NCBI GenBank assembly: GCA_963565915.1
Contig: OY751486.1
Coordinates: 5,456,001-5,520,000, forward strand
DNA: 64,000 bases
Reading direction: 5' to 3'
Source: Entoloma clypeatum
Taxonomy: Eukaryota; Basidiomycota; Agaricomycetes; Agaricales; Entolomataceae
In this document: positions 54,406-64,000 of the stretch, piece by piece
How positions within the stretch are numbered: the stretch's first letter is position 1
How the letters are laid out: every line of letters starts with the position of its first letter
Position numbers and translations under genes: made by a program
Notes under the pieces: model-generated
Seen by the model: the letters and a program-made list of their open reading frames with translations, nothing else
Databases searched by the model: none
What the model was told of the DNA's origin: nothing

Positions 54406-56489
54406 AAGCGGATGCAAAAAGTCAATGTCCTTAGTGATTCTACGCCAAATGGGGTTATGCGTGTTGGGAAACCTGTCACAGGATACTGATGCGTCTTGGC
54501 GGTGCTCGGGCGGTGTGGGTACGACAACCTTGAGAGCTGCGGAGTGGCAGTCAGCGGCGAGCGTAGAGAAAAAGTGGTTTCACCTGTTGTATGGTGTGAC
54601 AATGGATGGTACCTGTATCTATCGCTTGTACCTTTGATGTACATTTGACAAGCGACCAGAGAGTAAAAGGCCTACGTGTCATAGCCATGATAGATCGAAC
54701 TTTGGGCAGAGGGCGTCACCACGCGTTGCCAAAGGAGCTGAATCAGCCCAATCCGGAAAGGCGGGGGAAGAGTTGCGGATCCTTTTCGGATTCCCATGTC
54801 ATCTTGGATATTGCTGGGCATAGGGCTTTGTGCGAATGACGGTATGGCAGGGTCTCCGAGTCGAGGTGGAAAGAAAAGGCAAGCCCAAGGGCCACGCTGA
54901 CGTGAACAGATGATCGAGGATTTTGAAGCCTTCCTGCAGGTACCAAATGAGAGCGAAGCAAGATAACCTATATCTACTCGGAGTTGTCTCGCACGTGGTG
55001 TCAAACCCAAAAGCATGTGATCTAGAGCACGATGCGCGTCCAGACCATTTGTTTTTCAGAGCTTAGTTGTTATGAAGGCCAACTTTGTAGATCTTGATGC
55101 CATAAAAACTCGCCACGGTCTAGCATGGAAAGAAGACAACGATAACAGGAATTCCTACAGGGATCCATATGGGTGAGATCGATGACTTACGGGATGCACC
55201 GATCGAAGCAACCGAAACCCGCACAATTGTACAGCCCATGCCGTTCACTCGAGCCAAGCGAAAGATATGGCTCAAAAATGAGACAGTGATCGCCATCACG
55301 GGAAGAGCTACATGTACACGTTAAAGTAAACCCTGAAGCGTTCACACGATATTAGGCCAAGACATACCGTTCCCTCCGAGCTGTGGGATTTGAACCATCC
55401 CACGTTCATGAAGAATCTGCCAACCGCACCGGCGCTGATGAAGATGAAGCAGATCGACTTGCTGCGGCACATATCAAGGGTCAGCGCTGATGGGGGAGTA
55501 CTGTTCAGCCATCAAAACCATGAAAGAGTGCATTCGAGATGTAGGAACCTGACGACTGAGGAATATCTGTTCAGTCGCTTTAAAAACAAAGAGGGGCGAG
55601 GTTTCAACGTGTTCTGCACGAAGAAGATCAAGAGAAGCGAAACGTGTGTCACGAACTTCGCAGATAGAGGTGACAAATAGGGACAAACTCGCTCCTGCCC
55701 ACATGTTTATCGTCATGAGGTATTTTCTAAGTATGTATCGATCATCGGGTTCTTAGGCCAACGTCACTAATATCCGACTCGGAGGAACTCCCACCAGACA
55801 ACGGTGGATGTTTCCCGAGAAAGCCCAGAAAAGACACGCCAGGAACAGAGTAAGCCTCACGGTTTCCCATTTCGATTCAAGAGCAACTCAAGAGATACTT
55901 CTACTCTTTTTCGGCGCGCAGATTGTTCGTTGAACAAACACTCATCGCTTTCAGCAGTGAAATTTGAACCCTGCGCATTCTCCAATGCCCAAGTTGGGAG
56001 AAAAGCCTGATGTTTGCACCGTGACCTCTGCCTGCCCCAGGTGGAAGATCAAATTTTTGTTTAACGGGTCGGGATTACTTATGACAAGACCACGTTCGCA
56101 GTCGAATATCTAGTCTACTTCCCGTTTAGCTGATGATTCCTTTTCCTAGGAGGTGTAAACAATCACTAAATCAGGCCAATCGACTCGAGGTCATCGGTAT
56201 TTCTCGATAGATGAAATACATTGTCAAGCGAAGCGTCCCACGTCGATCGAACTTGGAAGTTGGAACACACAGACAGACATTCACGAGGCCTCCGGCCATG
56301 CGACCTGGGTGCCCATGCACCTTGCCAATAGCGTCTATTGTGGCGTAGTATCTTGGAATCCGATCCTGTGAGAAACGCTTCCCCCCCCTTCAGTCTGGAG
56401 TAGTTATCAGCGACTGGACCCACCTTTTGTAGAACACGATATACGGACACTCCTATCGACAACGCTCATCAGACGCGCAACGAGGGCAA
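54406..56489. other. Intergenic with possible membrane-protein remnants
   Basis: On the minus strand between about 55,720 and 54,700 several short frames are hydrophobic (ICFIFISAGAVGRFF, VMAITVSFLSHIFRLAR). They could be exons of a decayed membrane protein, but I could not build a model. Nothing else recognised. Confidence 0.25.
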
Positions 56490-56612
56490 GTGAGAGCATG
56501 TCGTGCAATGAAGTCGACGGACGTGGAAGCTGAGATTGCTTGCCTCATCAAAAGAATAGAAACTCAGCGGCGAGTCAATCTTTGCACATATGTATTTGCG
56601 CCGGTTCGACGC
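56490..56612 (+). pseudogene. F-box gene relic (N-terminal end only)
   Basis: The frame reads AEIACLIKRIETQRRVNLCT followed by YVFAPVRR. This matches the helix and F-box entry of the intact F-box protein at 13269-14801 (EQQKADLCTKILAPVRR). It then loses similarity and stops at 56702. A truncated duplicate. Confidence 0.4.
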
Positions 56613-57474
56613 AGAGATGGCGTTGAAGCTGAAGAAGGGAGGCGGGCTATGCGCGGCACCCGTCCTTCCTATTGGGGCTTTCCGAAGAAACAGGGGATAT
56701 AGTTTTACTTTTCATTGTGATGATAAGGAGAGTATGGTAGGTGACCGTTAGCCATCGAATGCGTACTTACCAAGTCTGTCCATAGACTCAAAAATGCCCC
56801 ACCAGATTCTAGCTCGTTCATTCGACGCCATCGAGGCGGAGATTACGATCCGTTCACCTTCTCCCCATGATATTGCAGAGGCTGATGTCCAAGCAAGGAA
56901 TCACGAAGAACATTTGATCCCGTTGTTGTTTTTGAGTTCCGCCGCACTCGTCAACCTTCTGACTCGATCATGATCGATGGCGAAACGCCTATGCCACGCG
57001 ACTCGCTTCTTCACGAAAATTCGAAAATCAGGTGGTACAGCACCTAAAGAGAAGTGCCGATGCCCGATCAAACGGCTAACGAGGCTGCCAACTGTAGTTC
57101 TATGTTGTTGCATACATACGCTTTGCATCCCGCCCAAAAAAATTCACGTCGAGTTCACAATACATTATCTATTCATTTATCCGCGTGAGGGACATGTGAA
57201 AAAACGGGCGGTTTCGATACATCATGATGAAGGGAAAGCAAATATCGATACATCTGAAAAGTCCATTAACAAAGGAGATGCGAAGGATCGGGAAGAAAAT
57301 CGGTCGGCGGAATTCGAATAGAGACTTTGGGAGGCGCATCCCAATTCTAGTGGGGATCTAGAGAGCGAGCGAGTAACCGTCATAAGATAAAAGAATGAAA
57401 GTGAGACAGTTGATGGATCTGCGAAAAGCTTTGAACCTCGAGGAAAAGCTGATAAAAACGTGGCATACCTCAGG
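56613..57474. other. No gene identified
   Basis: A 59-codon plus frame from about 56,792 (MPHQILARSFDAIEAEITI) is open but without a recognisable domain; the rest is the 3' flank of DUF6699 gene 7. Confidence 0.3.
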
Positions 57475-58077
57475 CTAGACGACATACAATTTCCAACGAT
57501 TGGCGTCGGACGTGTCAAGATCCAACCCGGCGAAGCGATTCTTCCCCAAGAGAAAATCCAATCGCTTCGTCCATCCCTGCTTGTGAGGATCTCTATCCTT
57601 CCAGGCTTTGTTTACAGCCTGGATGAACCGGTCGCCAAGGTGTGATTGGGCGTAGTCAAGTTCTTTCGTGGTAACCACCCTTTGCAGGACCTTGTATAGC
57701 TCTTCGAGGACTTCATTTACAGTGACAGGTGCTTCTTCCTGTTGAGGTTTCACGACGATGACCCAGGGAAAGGTTTCACAGATGATCACCATGGACCCGG
57801 GGGTGGAGATTGCGTCCTGAAAGAGAATGTCGGGGTCGATGTGTTGTTCACTGATCGGTTGTGAGAGATTGAAGGGAATAGGCTGTCGAACGCCAAGTGC
57901 GGGGTGAACAAGTCGGTTTACTGGCGCCGCAACGCTGGGAGTGGAGGAAGGGGCCTGGATGTCGGCGAAGGTGCTCGGAGTTACAACAGCATAGGGAGAT
58001 GAGGGGTTGGAAGGGATTTGGGCGCTGCCGATCTGCTCGTCATCATCAGTGAACCTAACGGCCCTTGAAGAATGCAT
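57475..58077 (-). CDS. DUF6699 family protein 7
   Basis: Intronless, 200 aa from ATG 58077 (MHSSRAVRFTDDDEQ). The frame is open upstream to 58326, but the family-type start and the TATA-like box at 58132 favour 58077. Motifs in order: LVHPALGVRQPIPFNLSQPI, IDPDILFQDA, CETFPWVIVV, VTVNEVLEELYKVLQRVV, a T-T-K-E-L-D-Y-A helix, RDPHKQGWTKRLDFLLGKNR, FAGLDL and the end WKLYVV. Very similar to gene 3 (11892) in length and motif wording, so the closest relatives lie on opposite sides of the transposon island. Function unknown. Confidence 0.75.
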   Translation of the reverse strand: MHSSRAVRFTDDDEQIGSAQIPSNPSSPYAVVTPSTFADIQAPSSTPSVAAPVNRLVHPALGVRQPIPFNLSQPISEQHIDPDILFQDAISTPGSMVIICETFPWVIVVKPQQEEAPVTVNEVLEELYKVLQRVVTTKELDYAQSHLGDRFIQAVNKAWKDRDPHKQGWTKRLDFLLGKNRFAGLDLDTSDANRWKLYVV

Positions 58078-59621
58078 GAAGTAAGTTGTTGAGAGGGCGA
58101 GGAGATACATACCAGTCAAGTAGGATTGCGTACTTATACGATGCGTGATTCTTGAAAAGGATATAGTCCAGTGCTGTGTCTCGGGCAGTCTTCCAGAATG
58201 CTTGGAGGTAGTGTAACTGAGAGTGAGCCACTCGTCCTCGTCCACACAGTCGTTGAACAAGATCGACCATCTCGGGCCGCCGCGTGATTTCGTGACGAGT
58301 TTGTTTCCCGAATTCCGACGGCTCACACGCCTGTCACTTTTTACCCCATCACTTCACTTGAGCGCTTCCTCTCGTCACTCGATTTCTGGCCACAAGTCTG
58401 ACCAGGCGCTGAGCGCCCCAGCATCCAGACGACAATATCAGGATTTCGAATATGCTAGACCGTCCAGCCCTTCGGGTACTTCCTCCTAACGCGCAGATCA
58501 CACGTAAAGCCGTGCATTTTCAAATTCACTGCTATCAGTCCCAAAACGCGTAGCACATCAAAAAGCGTTGATCCATAAGTATTTCTGTCAGGACCATGAC
58601 GCGACTCGGAATACCCCTCGTCAAAGCGGGCTGTTCGAACCTGTCGCGAACTACTCTACCGGTGGAGTTCCCAAGTTGGTGAATGGTCAACCAAAGTGTC
58701 CTTAACACGCATGTCAGTTTCTGTAATCGTCTAGTCACTGAGGCAGCGCCAAAGCGGCGTCATCCATCGTGCCATCATCTACAGCAAGTAGTAATTTGAA
58801 ATTCGGACTGATTTGCACACACAGGACGCCTCGCCTTCCCTCTTGCCACTCCAACATTGAACCTTTAGCGAGAGCAGATATCTTTGTCGATTTCCCCACA
58901 TTGTCTTTTCATTGCTCATCACCCTGAACATCTCGACGATCGATGGAATCACATTGTGTCTATATGGGTTCAGATGTTCCTGAGGGGAGAACACGAGGCA
59001 GCTGCGTGATAGGTGGGTTATCACCTCGCACAGCCACTCTCCAGTCAATGCGTCGCATACATCCTGTCTTGGTATCTTGCTCAACGACGACGTAAGTTCA
59101 AATTCGGAGAACGGGTGTCCCTTCACGCTGGAGAGCGCATGTCAGTGACAAAGTCTGACGCACTCAAGGTTAAGGACAACTATAACGTTTTATCCCGAGA
59201 CTCACGTACCTCATTCTATAGCTAAAAACACTTCTTCAGTTCCCAATATATTTCAGATATAGCAAACGAACATATCACACATATCCATTCTGGGAGGTTC
59301 CTCGTTCTACGGACACGTACCAGCGATTCAAATTCGCAGATGCACGCTTGTGTTCATTGCGCCTCTCGGTATTTCTGGACTCAAAAGAACCTCAGATACT
59401 GGTGACTGAGTTGAAATGGGCCCCTCTGACGTTCTCTGTTGCAGTCCTGAGCTGTTGACAGTCGCTATTGCGTCAATGATGTGGAAGGTTGATGAGGCAA
59501 AAGTCCATCTCAATTCTACATAGATTATTTCGCCAGATTATTTCGCAGTCGTCCGCATGGTACAGTGATGGAGGATTGACAGATGAGTGATGCCAAGGTC
59601 GATCTCCGTTCCCGGAGTGCT
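58078..59621. other. Intergenic; possible WD40-like remnant
   Basis: A 115-codon minus frame (58779-59126) contains VCDALTGEWLCEVITHLSRS followed by CLVFSP, faintly like a WD40 repeat. It lacks WD dipeptides and further repeats, so it is not called as a gene. The remainder shows nothing. Confidence 0.25.
58132..58141 (-). promoter_or_regulatory. TATA-like box of DUF6699 gene 7
   Basis: The minus strand reads TCGTATAAGT 55-64 bp upstream of the ATG at 58077. Confidence 0.45.
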
Positions 59622-59649
59622 GAGTTTTATGGCAACAGAACCTGGACTG

Positions 59650-60602
59650 TAGCGCTGGGTGAGAAACACAGATGTTAAAAACATCGGTGTTTTTCACATG
59701 TTTTTAACATGTTTTTAACGTTTTTAACATTGAGGACCTCCAAGCACCGTGTGAGAAATGTGAAGCGCAGTTTCATGCCATTAAAATTCACACCAGGGAT
59801 GCTTTCCACTGAACAGAAAACAGTCCTTCTTCAGGCTCACCGCAACTTTATCAAGACGAGCTCTGCCGAGCTCATCACACTCATCAAACTCGTGGAGGTG
59901 ACGATTCCCGATGATAGCAGCCCAGAAAGGAAGGTGTGGATCTCGCACATGGGTCGCTTGTGCGACGTTTGACAGCGCCGTACTGATGAAAAAGAGAATA
60001 TCCCATGGCCTGACGTACGTCTGATCTGATAGAGTTAATTGATATCTCTGCTTCTTATCCCAATTCAATCCCTGCATTAATTTAGCCACCCGTGACACAT
60101 GATGAAACCGAAACCTTGCCGGGACGTTCCAGTTTGGCAGAGAAGTTAACGGGAGAGGGCCTGCGTCATGCTCTGAGGTTGGAGAGAAAGGCCCAGTTGA
60201 GTCGGATCGAGTCGATGCTGCAAATCTTGATGATCCAAAGATTGTCAGGTGTAATACCCGATGGAAGATAGCTGACTACGTGAAGTTGGATAGTCCTTCC
60301 CTCGCGGCTCTCATGAAGTACCTTGGGGGTGACAAAGAGGTCTCAATCGTGGGCGGCCGAGGCAATTCCAATGCTCTCCGTGAGTCGGATGGGCTGGCGG
60401 GTACTCCAGAAGAGTGGAACGTAGCGGATTACTGCTGAAAAGGGCAGATTATTTAGTTCTACAGCCGAAAACGCACTGTCTTTACCGAAAACTTTGCAAA
60501 TGTGTTTTTCACAGTTATTAACGTGTGAAAAACACCTCACATGGAGGCCTCTCACAACCTCATGTTTTCAACATCTGGAAAAACCATTCTCACCCAGCGC
60601 TA
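59650..60602. mobile_element. hAT-type nonautonomous element with 8-bp target duplication
   Basis: 953 bp with TIRs TAGCGCTGGGTGAGAA (59650-59665) and TTCTCACCCAGCGCTA (60587-60602), plus further subterminal complementarity (GTTTTTCACATG, GTGAAAAACAC). It is flanked by ctggactg at 59642-59649 and 60603-60610. The other arm of the surrounding inverted repeat (around 62569-62580) has the site with a single ctggactg, which proves the insertion. No transposase. A plus-strand frame open from 60106 to 60438 without a clear ATG (VDAANLDDPKIVRCNTRWK and on) suggests captured or leftover coding sequence. Confidence 0.85.
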
Positions 60603-60610
60603 CTGGACTG

Positions 60611-61128
60611 CCCCCTTTTTGATTAGCGGCAGGGTCCATATTAATTGATGAAGGATCAGCCGACAAACATGCCGGCTGACTAATAACAAACAACGCGTCG
60701 TCTCCATCAATTGGCCTCATTGACCACAAAATCATGTATCTCGGGCCATCCAATAGGTGGATTGCTTTCATATTTTGTATCCTCAATCTCAATTAAATAA
60801 TACATTATATGCATTTTACAAAAGAGCAATGTTTATTTCAACTCATGTAGGTATATATCCTGCAACTGCCAAAAAAGTGAAAAAAGCGCACCTTATATTG
60901 CACTACAACCAGAAGGCCTATACCTAATATCTTTGTAGAAACATAAATGAGGTGTGTCTTTTGTGAAAGGAATATGCCAGAAAATGTTTAGATGAACTGA
61001 TCCAGCTATGTCTTCTGATTGCCCCAAAAATAATGATGCACACTTCATATCATCAGAACCGTGGAACCATTGCCTCTCATATTCTGCCACTGTAGATAAT
61101 ATATATAGAAGATGTATTTCGCTGAAGG
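60611..61128. repeat. Left arm of the long inverted repeat
   Basis: Reverse complement of 62055-62578 with only scattered mismatches, for example GATGTATTTCGCTG here versus the complement of CAGCAAAATACATC. The left arm's outermost 22 bp lie at 59628-59649, before the hAT insertion. Confidence 0.85.
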
Positions 61129-61386
61129 AATAAGTGAGAAAATGCCTAGATCTATTTCTAGAGGTATATGCTTTCAACCACCTGTATTTCCAAATATGCA
61201 CCATATTCCAGCAAAGGCATGGAGAATATCCCTCTGACCTTTTAGACCCTCTTAGATTTGAAGTATATGAGATAATATTGACCAAAGGAATAAGGTGGAG
61301 TATATATGTAGACTATTTTATAAGAATTCTGTCCAGTCAAGTATTCTCCATCTACAATACACATCATGAAAGTGTTGGAAAGGGGC

Positions 61387-61686
61387 TGTTGAAGTTCCAC
61401 CTGGGCGCTAGCCACAGGTGTACTGAGCAACATAGCTACAGTGGAAGTACTCTACGATACCGCTATGGTCACTTACATGGTTTGGAGGGGGTAAGGCTAG
61501 TGAGAGCGGTTGAGGCTGGTGAGAGCGATGGAGCTGGTTAAGAGTCAAGAGACAACTTGTTGATATTAACAGTTTCCTGGTCTTATATACCGTACTACTG
61601 TTTGTACCAACCAAATAAGTATGTAATCGAAGATGTGTAAAGGTCACGTGATATAATCTAATCTACGTGATGGAAAAGTTTCAACA
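61387..61686 (-). repeat. Copia LTR (copy 4) with polypurine tract
   Basis: 300 bp, TGTTGAAG...TTCAACA, followed by CCCCCCCATATTTAGTACAT as after the copia 1 3' LTR. It is therefore the 3' end of a minus-oriented copia. It lacks part of the TCTAA repeat and the GTGTGG stretch of copia 1, so it is a different subfamily copy, close to the LTR at 63878. Confidence 0.9.
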
Positions 61687-61740
61687 CCCCCCCATATTTA
61701 GTACATACTTCTAAATACATCTTACTTTTTCCCATATCCG

Positions 61741-61854
61741 ACGGGCGTTTGAAAGCGCGCCTTGTTGCAAAAGGTTTCTCACAGGTAGAAGGGATTGACT
61801 TCGATCAGATCTTCTCACCAGTAGTGAGATACGAGACAGTCCGATTGATTCTGG
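61741..61854 (+). pseudogene. Inverted copia RT fragment
   Basis: The plus frame reads [20 protein letters not shown] and onward to ETVRLIL, the same segment as RT of copia 1, but in the orientation opposite to the adjacent LTR and polypurine tract. The join after CCCATAT is abrupt and the sequence runs into the gap. Rearranged element or assembly error. Confidence 0.85.
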
Positions 61855-62054
61855 NNNNNNNNNNNNNNNNNNNNNNNNNNNNNNNNNNNNNNNNNNNNNN
61901 NNNNNNNNNNNNNNNNNNNNNNNNNNNNNNNNNNNNNNNNNNNNNNNNNNNNNNNNNNNNNNNNNNNNNNNNNNNNNNNNNNNNNNNNNNNNNNNNNNNN
62001 NNNNNNNNNNNNNNNNNNNNNNNNNNNNNNNNNNNNNNNNNNNNNNNNNNNNNN
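61855..62054. other. Assembly gap, exactly 200 N
   Basis: A run of 200 unknown bases. The round number suggests a placeholder, so the true distance and content are unknown. Confidence 0.98.
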
Positions 62055-62588
62055 CAGCAAAATACATCTTCTATATATATTATCTACAGTGGCAGAATAT
62101 GAGAGGCAATGGTTCCACGGTTCTGATGATATGAAGTGTGCATCATTATTTTTGGGGCAATCAGAAGACATAGCTGGATCAGTTCATCTAAACATTTTCT
62201 GGCATATTCCTTTCACAAAAGACACACCTCATTTATGTTTCTACAAAGATATTAGGTATAGGCCTTCTGGTTGTAGTGCAATATAAGGTGCGCTTTTTTC
62301 ACTTTTTTGGCAGTTGCAGGATATATACCTACATGAGTTGAATAAACATTGCTCTTTTGTAAATGCATATAATGTATTATTTAAATTGAGATTGAGGATA
62401 CAAAATATGAAGCAATCCACCTATTGGATGGCCCGAGATACATGATTTTGTGGTCAATGAGGCCAATTGATGGAGACGACACGTTGTTTGTTATTAGTCA
62501 GCCGGCATGTTTGTCGGCTGATCCTTCATCAATCAATATGGACCCTGCCGCTAATCAAAAAGGGGGCAGTCCAGGTTCTGTTGCCATA
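62055..62588. repeat. Right arm of the long inverted repeat, with hAT empty site
   Basis: Near-identical reverse complement of the left arm. Around 62569-62580 it carries the uninterrupted form of the hAT target (cagtccag on the plus strand). It ends at GCCATA, followed by gagttt. Confidence 0.85.
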
Positions 62589-62594
62589 GAGTTT

Positions 62595-63877
62595 GATTGT
62601 GAGGGCGGCAAGATGGCGGCAGGTGCGAGTGATTTCTGCCGATCCTTGTAGCTCTCGGTGGTGGATTTACATACGGCGGCTATGGCAAAGACGGTGTCGA
62701 GCCATCAGTGACGGTGAAGATCATCGATTGCAGCAATGCTGGCGGAGTTCAAGTGTCCCCAGTGCCGAAAATCAGCCATCAAGTTATCGTGGTCGCTCAC
62801 ATCGCAACCACACCTCAAATAATCTGACAAAATAATCTGAGAATTGAGATGGACTAAAGTTCTCAACTCCCGTCAATTCAGAGTCCGACGCCCTGCTTTC
62901 AACCCACCACTACAGACTTGGCAGTCTACTCAAGCCATTCTTCTTCCTAGGCCCATCCTTCCCTTTTCTGGCCATGAAACTCGCTGGGTACACGATTCAC
63001 CAATAGTCTCGACGCAACGGAGCAAGATCATTGCAGCCTCGGTGAGTTTTCTTGTCCATTCAAGCTCGCAATTCCATTTATGCTGTTCGACCCCTGGCAT
63101 AAGTGGAAGCCAGCCGACGCAGACGACAACGACCTGAAATACTCAGTTGTGATTTCATCCACATGTACAAGATCCGATTGTTCACGTCAACTCCGGCGAT
63201 ACCGCTGCGATGTGGAGGCGCGAACCGGCTACGGACGGTGCAGGGACGGTAAGCTTGAACACTCCGGAGAGCAGCGAGGCGAGTCGTAAACCACGAGGGA
63301 CACGAAACACAGAGATAGATGGTCAATTAGGTAGACTCAAGTGGGGTCCGCCCAAATGAGTGAGAGAGGAAGCGTTAGTGAAGCAAAGTTTTTAGAAACG
63401 AAGTTGAAAAGTGGGAGTCCGAAAGGCCAAGATGCATTTTCGCGATGCAAGTACAAACAATTTGTACCTACTAACATGTACAAAGAGAATTCGCTGTCAA
63501 GTTTCAAGCGAGATAATTGGTAACGAAGCGTCCGTAGATAGATGACAGGCAGGGTTGTAAGGAATGCAAGTTGTTTGTTACAGAAGCGATAAATTAAAAG
63601 GATTTTTGCCTTCAGCTTTTCGGTCCGGTCGTGTTGAGATCACCAGGCGCAGCGGGACTCATCGACCGTCGAATTACTAGGTATGACTCGGGTGCGGGGC
63701 TTTCAACTCGAGGAGAGCTATACCCTCCCCCGGACGGTGCTCGTTTGACGTCTATCCTCGAGGCGCACGACACTAACCCTACCGTCTAGTATTCTCGAGC
63801 CTCATCGTCTGTAAATGCATGTGTCCCCGTAGCGACGAAGCGCGAATTGCTTTTATCGGCGTGACGGGATGTCGATG
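62595..63877. other. No gene identified
   Basis: A plus frame at about 62,641-62,827 is open (ILVALGGGFTYGGYGKDGVE and on) and could be an exon, but has no recognised family. The rest, up to the copia LTR at 63878, shows nothing. Confidence 0.3.
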
Positions 63878-64000
63878 TGTTGAAGTTCCACCTGGGTGCT
63901 AGCCACAGGTGTACTGAGCAACATAGCTACAGTGGAAGTACTCTACGATACCGCTATGGTCACTTACATGGTTTGGAGGGGTAAGGCTGGTGAGAACGGT
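63878..64000 (-). repeat. Copia LTR (copy 5), cut by the window end
   Basis: Starts TGTTGAAGTTCCACCTGGGT and matches the LTR at 61387 nearly base for base to the last base of the window. Confidence 0.9.

Larger units (their letters stand above)
59628..62588. mobile_element. Composite element with >500-bp terminal inverted repeats
   Basis: Ends TATGGCAACAGAACC / GGTTCTGTTGCCATA, flanked by a 6-bp direct repeat gagttt (59622-59627 and 62589-62594). The arms (59628-59649 plus 60611-61128 on the left, 62055-62588 on the right) are near-identical reverse complements. Inside are a hAT-like insertion in the left arm, about 260 bp of AT-rich sequence, a copia LTR, an RT fragment and an assembly gap. 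No transposase is recognisable. The inner edge of the right arm is hidden by the gap. Confidence 0.75.

Noticed and set aside
55370..55410. Possible tRNA (GGTTCAAATCC on the minus strand near 55382)
   Set aside because: The B-box-like string sits in a 6-bp stem with a 9-nt loop, not the 5-bp/7-nt T-arm, and no acceptor or anticodon arm can be folded around it.
58779..59126. WD40 protein fragment
   Set aside because: One TGEWLCE...LVFSP stretch only; no WD dipeptide, no second repeat, no splice-consistent neighbours.
1..64000. CRISPR arrays, operons, Shine-Dalgarno sites, phage attachment sites
   Set aside because: The window is eukaryotic; the regular repeats seen are minisatellites and LTR subrepeats without spacer structure.

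Overview
The window is nuclear DNA of a filamentous basidiomycete, most likely an Agaricomycete. Genes are dense and split by 50-65 bp GT-AG introns. Basidiomycete-type F-box/LRR proteins and several copies of a small Agaricomycete family that I recognise as DUF6699 are present. The repeats are Ty1/copia elements, Tf1-like chromodomain Ty3/gypsy elements and hAT-like elements. I cannot name a species.

Left arm (1-25,000). A 13-exon secreted sedolisin (tripeptidyl-peptidase type, minus strand) is followed by four plus-strand DUF6699-family genes (6.7, 9.3, 11.9 and 16.6 kb) with an intact F-box gene (minus) among them. Then come a foldback element, an F-box pseudogene, the spindle-checkpoint WD40 gene BUB3 (8 exons) and a secreted alpha/beta hydrolase of the PAF-acetylhydrolase type (minus). 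A possible first exon of a host gene ends 45 bp before the transposon island.

Transposon island (25,023-44,804). A broken copia element (minus) carries a solo gypsy LTR in its pol. Next are a zinc-finger gene remnant and a second copia 5' end in the opposite orientation. Last is a nest of related chromoviruses: element B (minus), into which element A (plus, complete with 370-bp LTRs and TSD gtttc) and a solo LTR (TSD cataa) have jumped. Both A and B keep an extra ORF between pol and the 3' LTR, and an 11-nt complementarity between the predicted RNA 5' end and the PBS, the layout of Tf1-type self-priming. Most in-frame stops look like CGA-to-TGA changes.

Right arm (44,805-64,000). Minisatellite-rich repeat DNA leads to a 14-exon caspase/metacaspase-like gene (minus) and three minus-strand DUF6699 genes (50.3, 53.6 and 57.5 kb). 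The end holds an element with long terminal inverted repeats that contains a hAT-type insertion (8-bp TSD, with the empty site preserved in the other arm), a copia LTR and a 200-N gap, then a truncated copia LTR.

The clearest candidate for undescribed biology is the seven-member DUF6699 cluster. It has two subfamilies and most members have a TATA box. The left copies are all on plus and the right copies all on minus, so they face each other across the transposon island. The chromovirus extra ORF is the second candidate.
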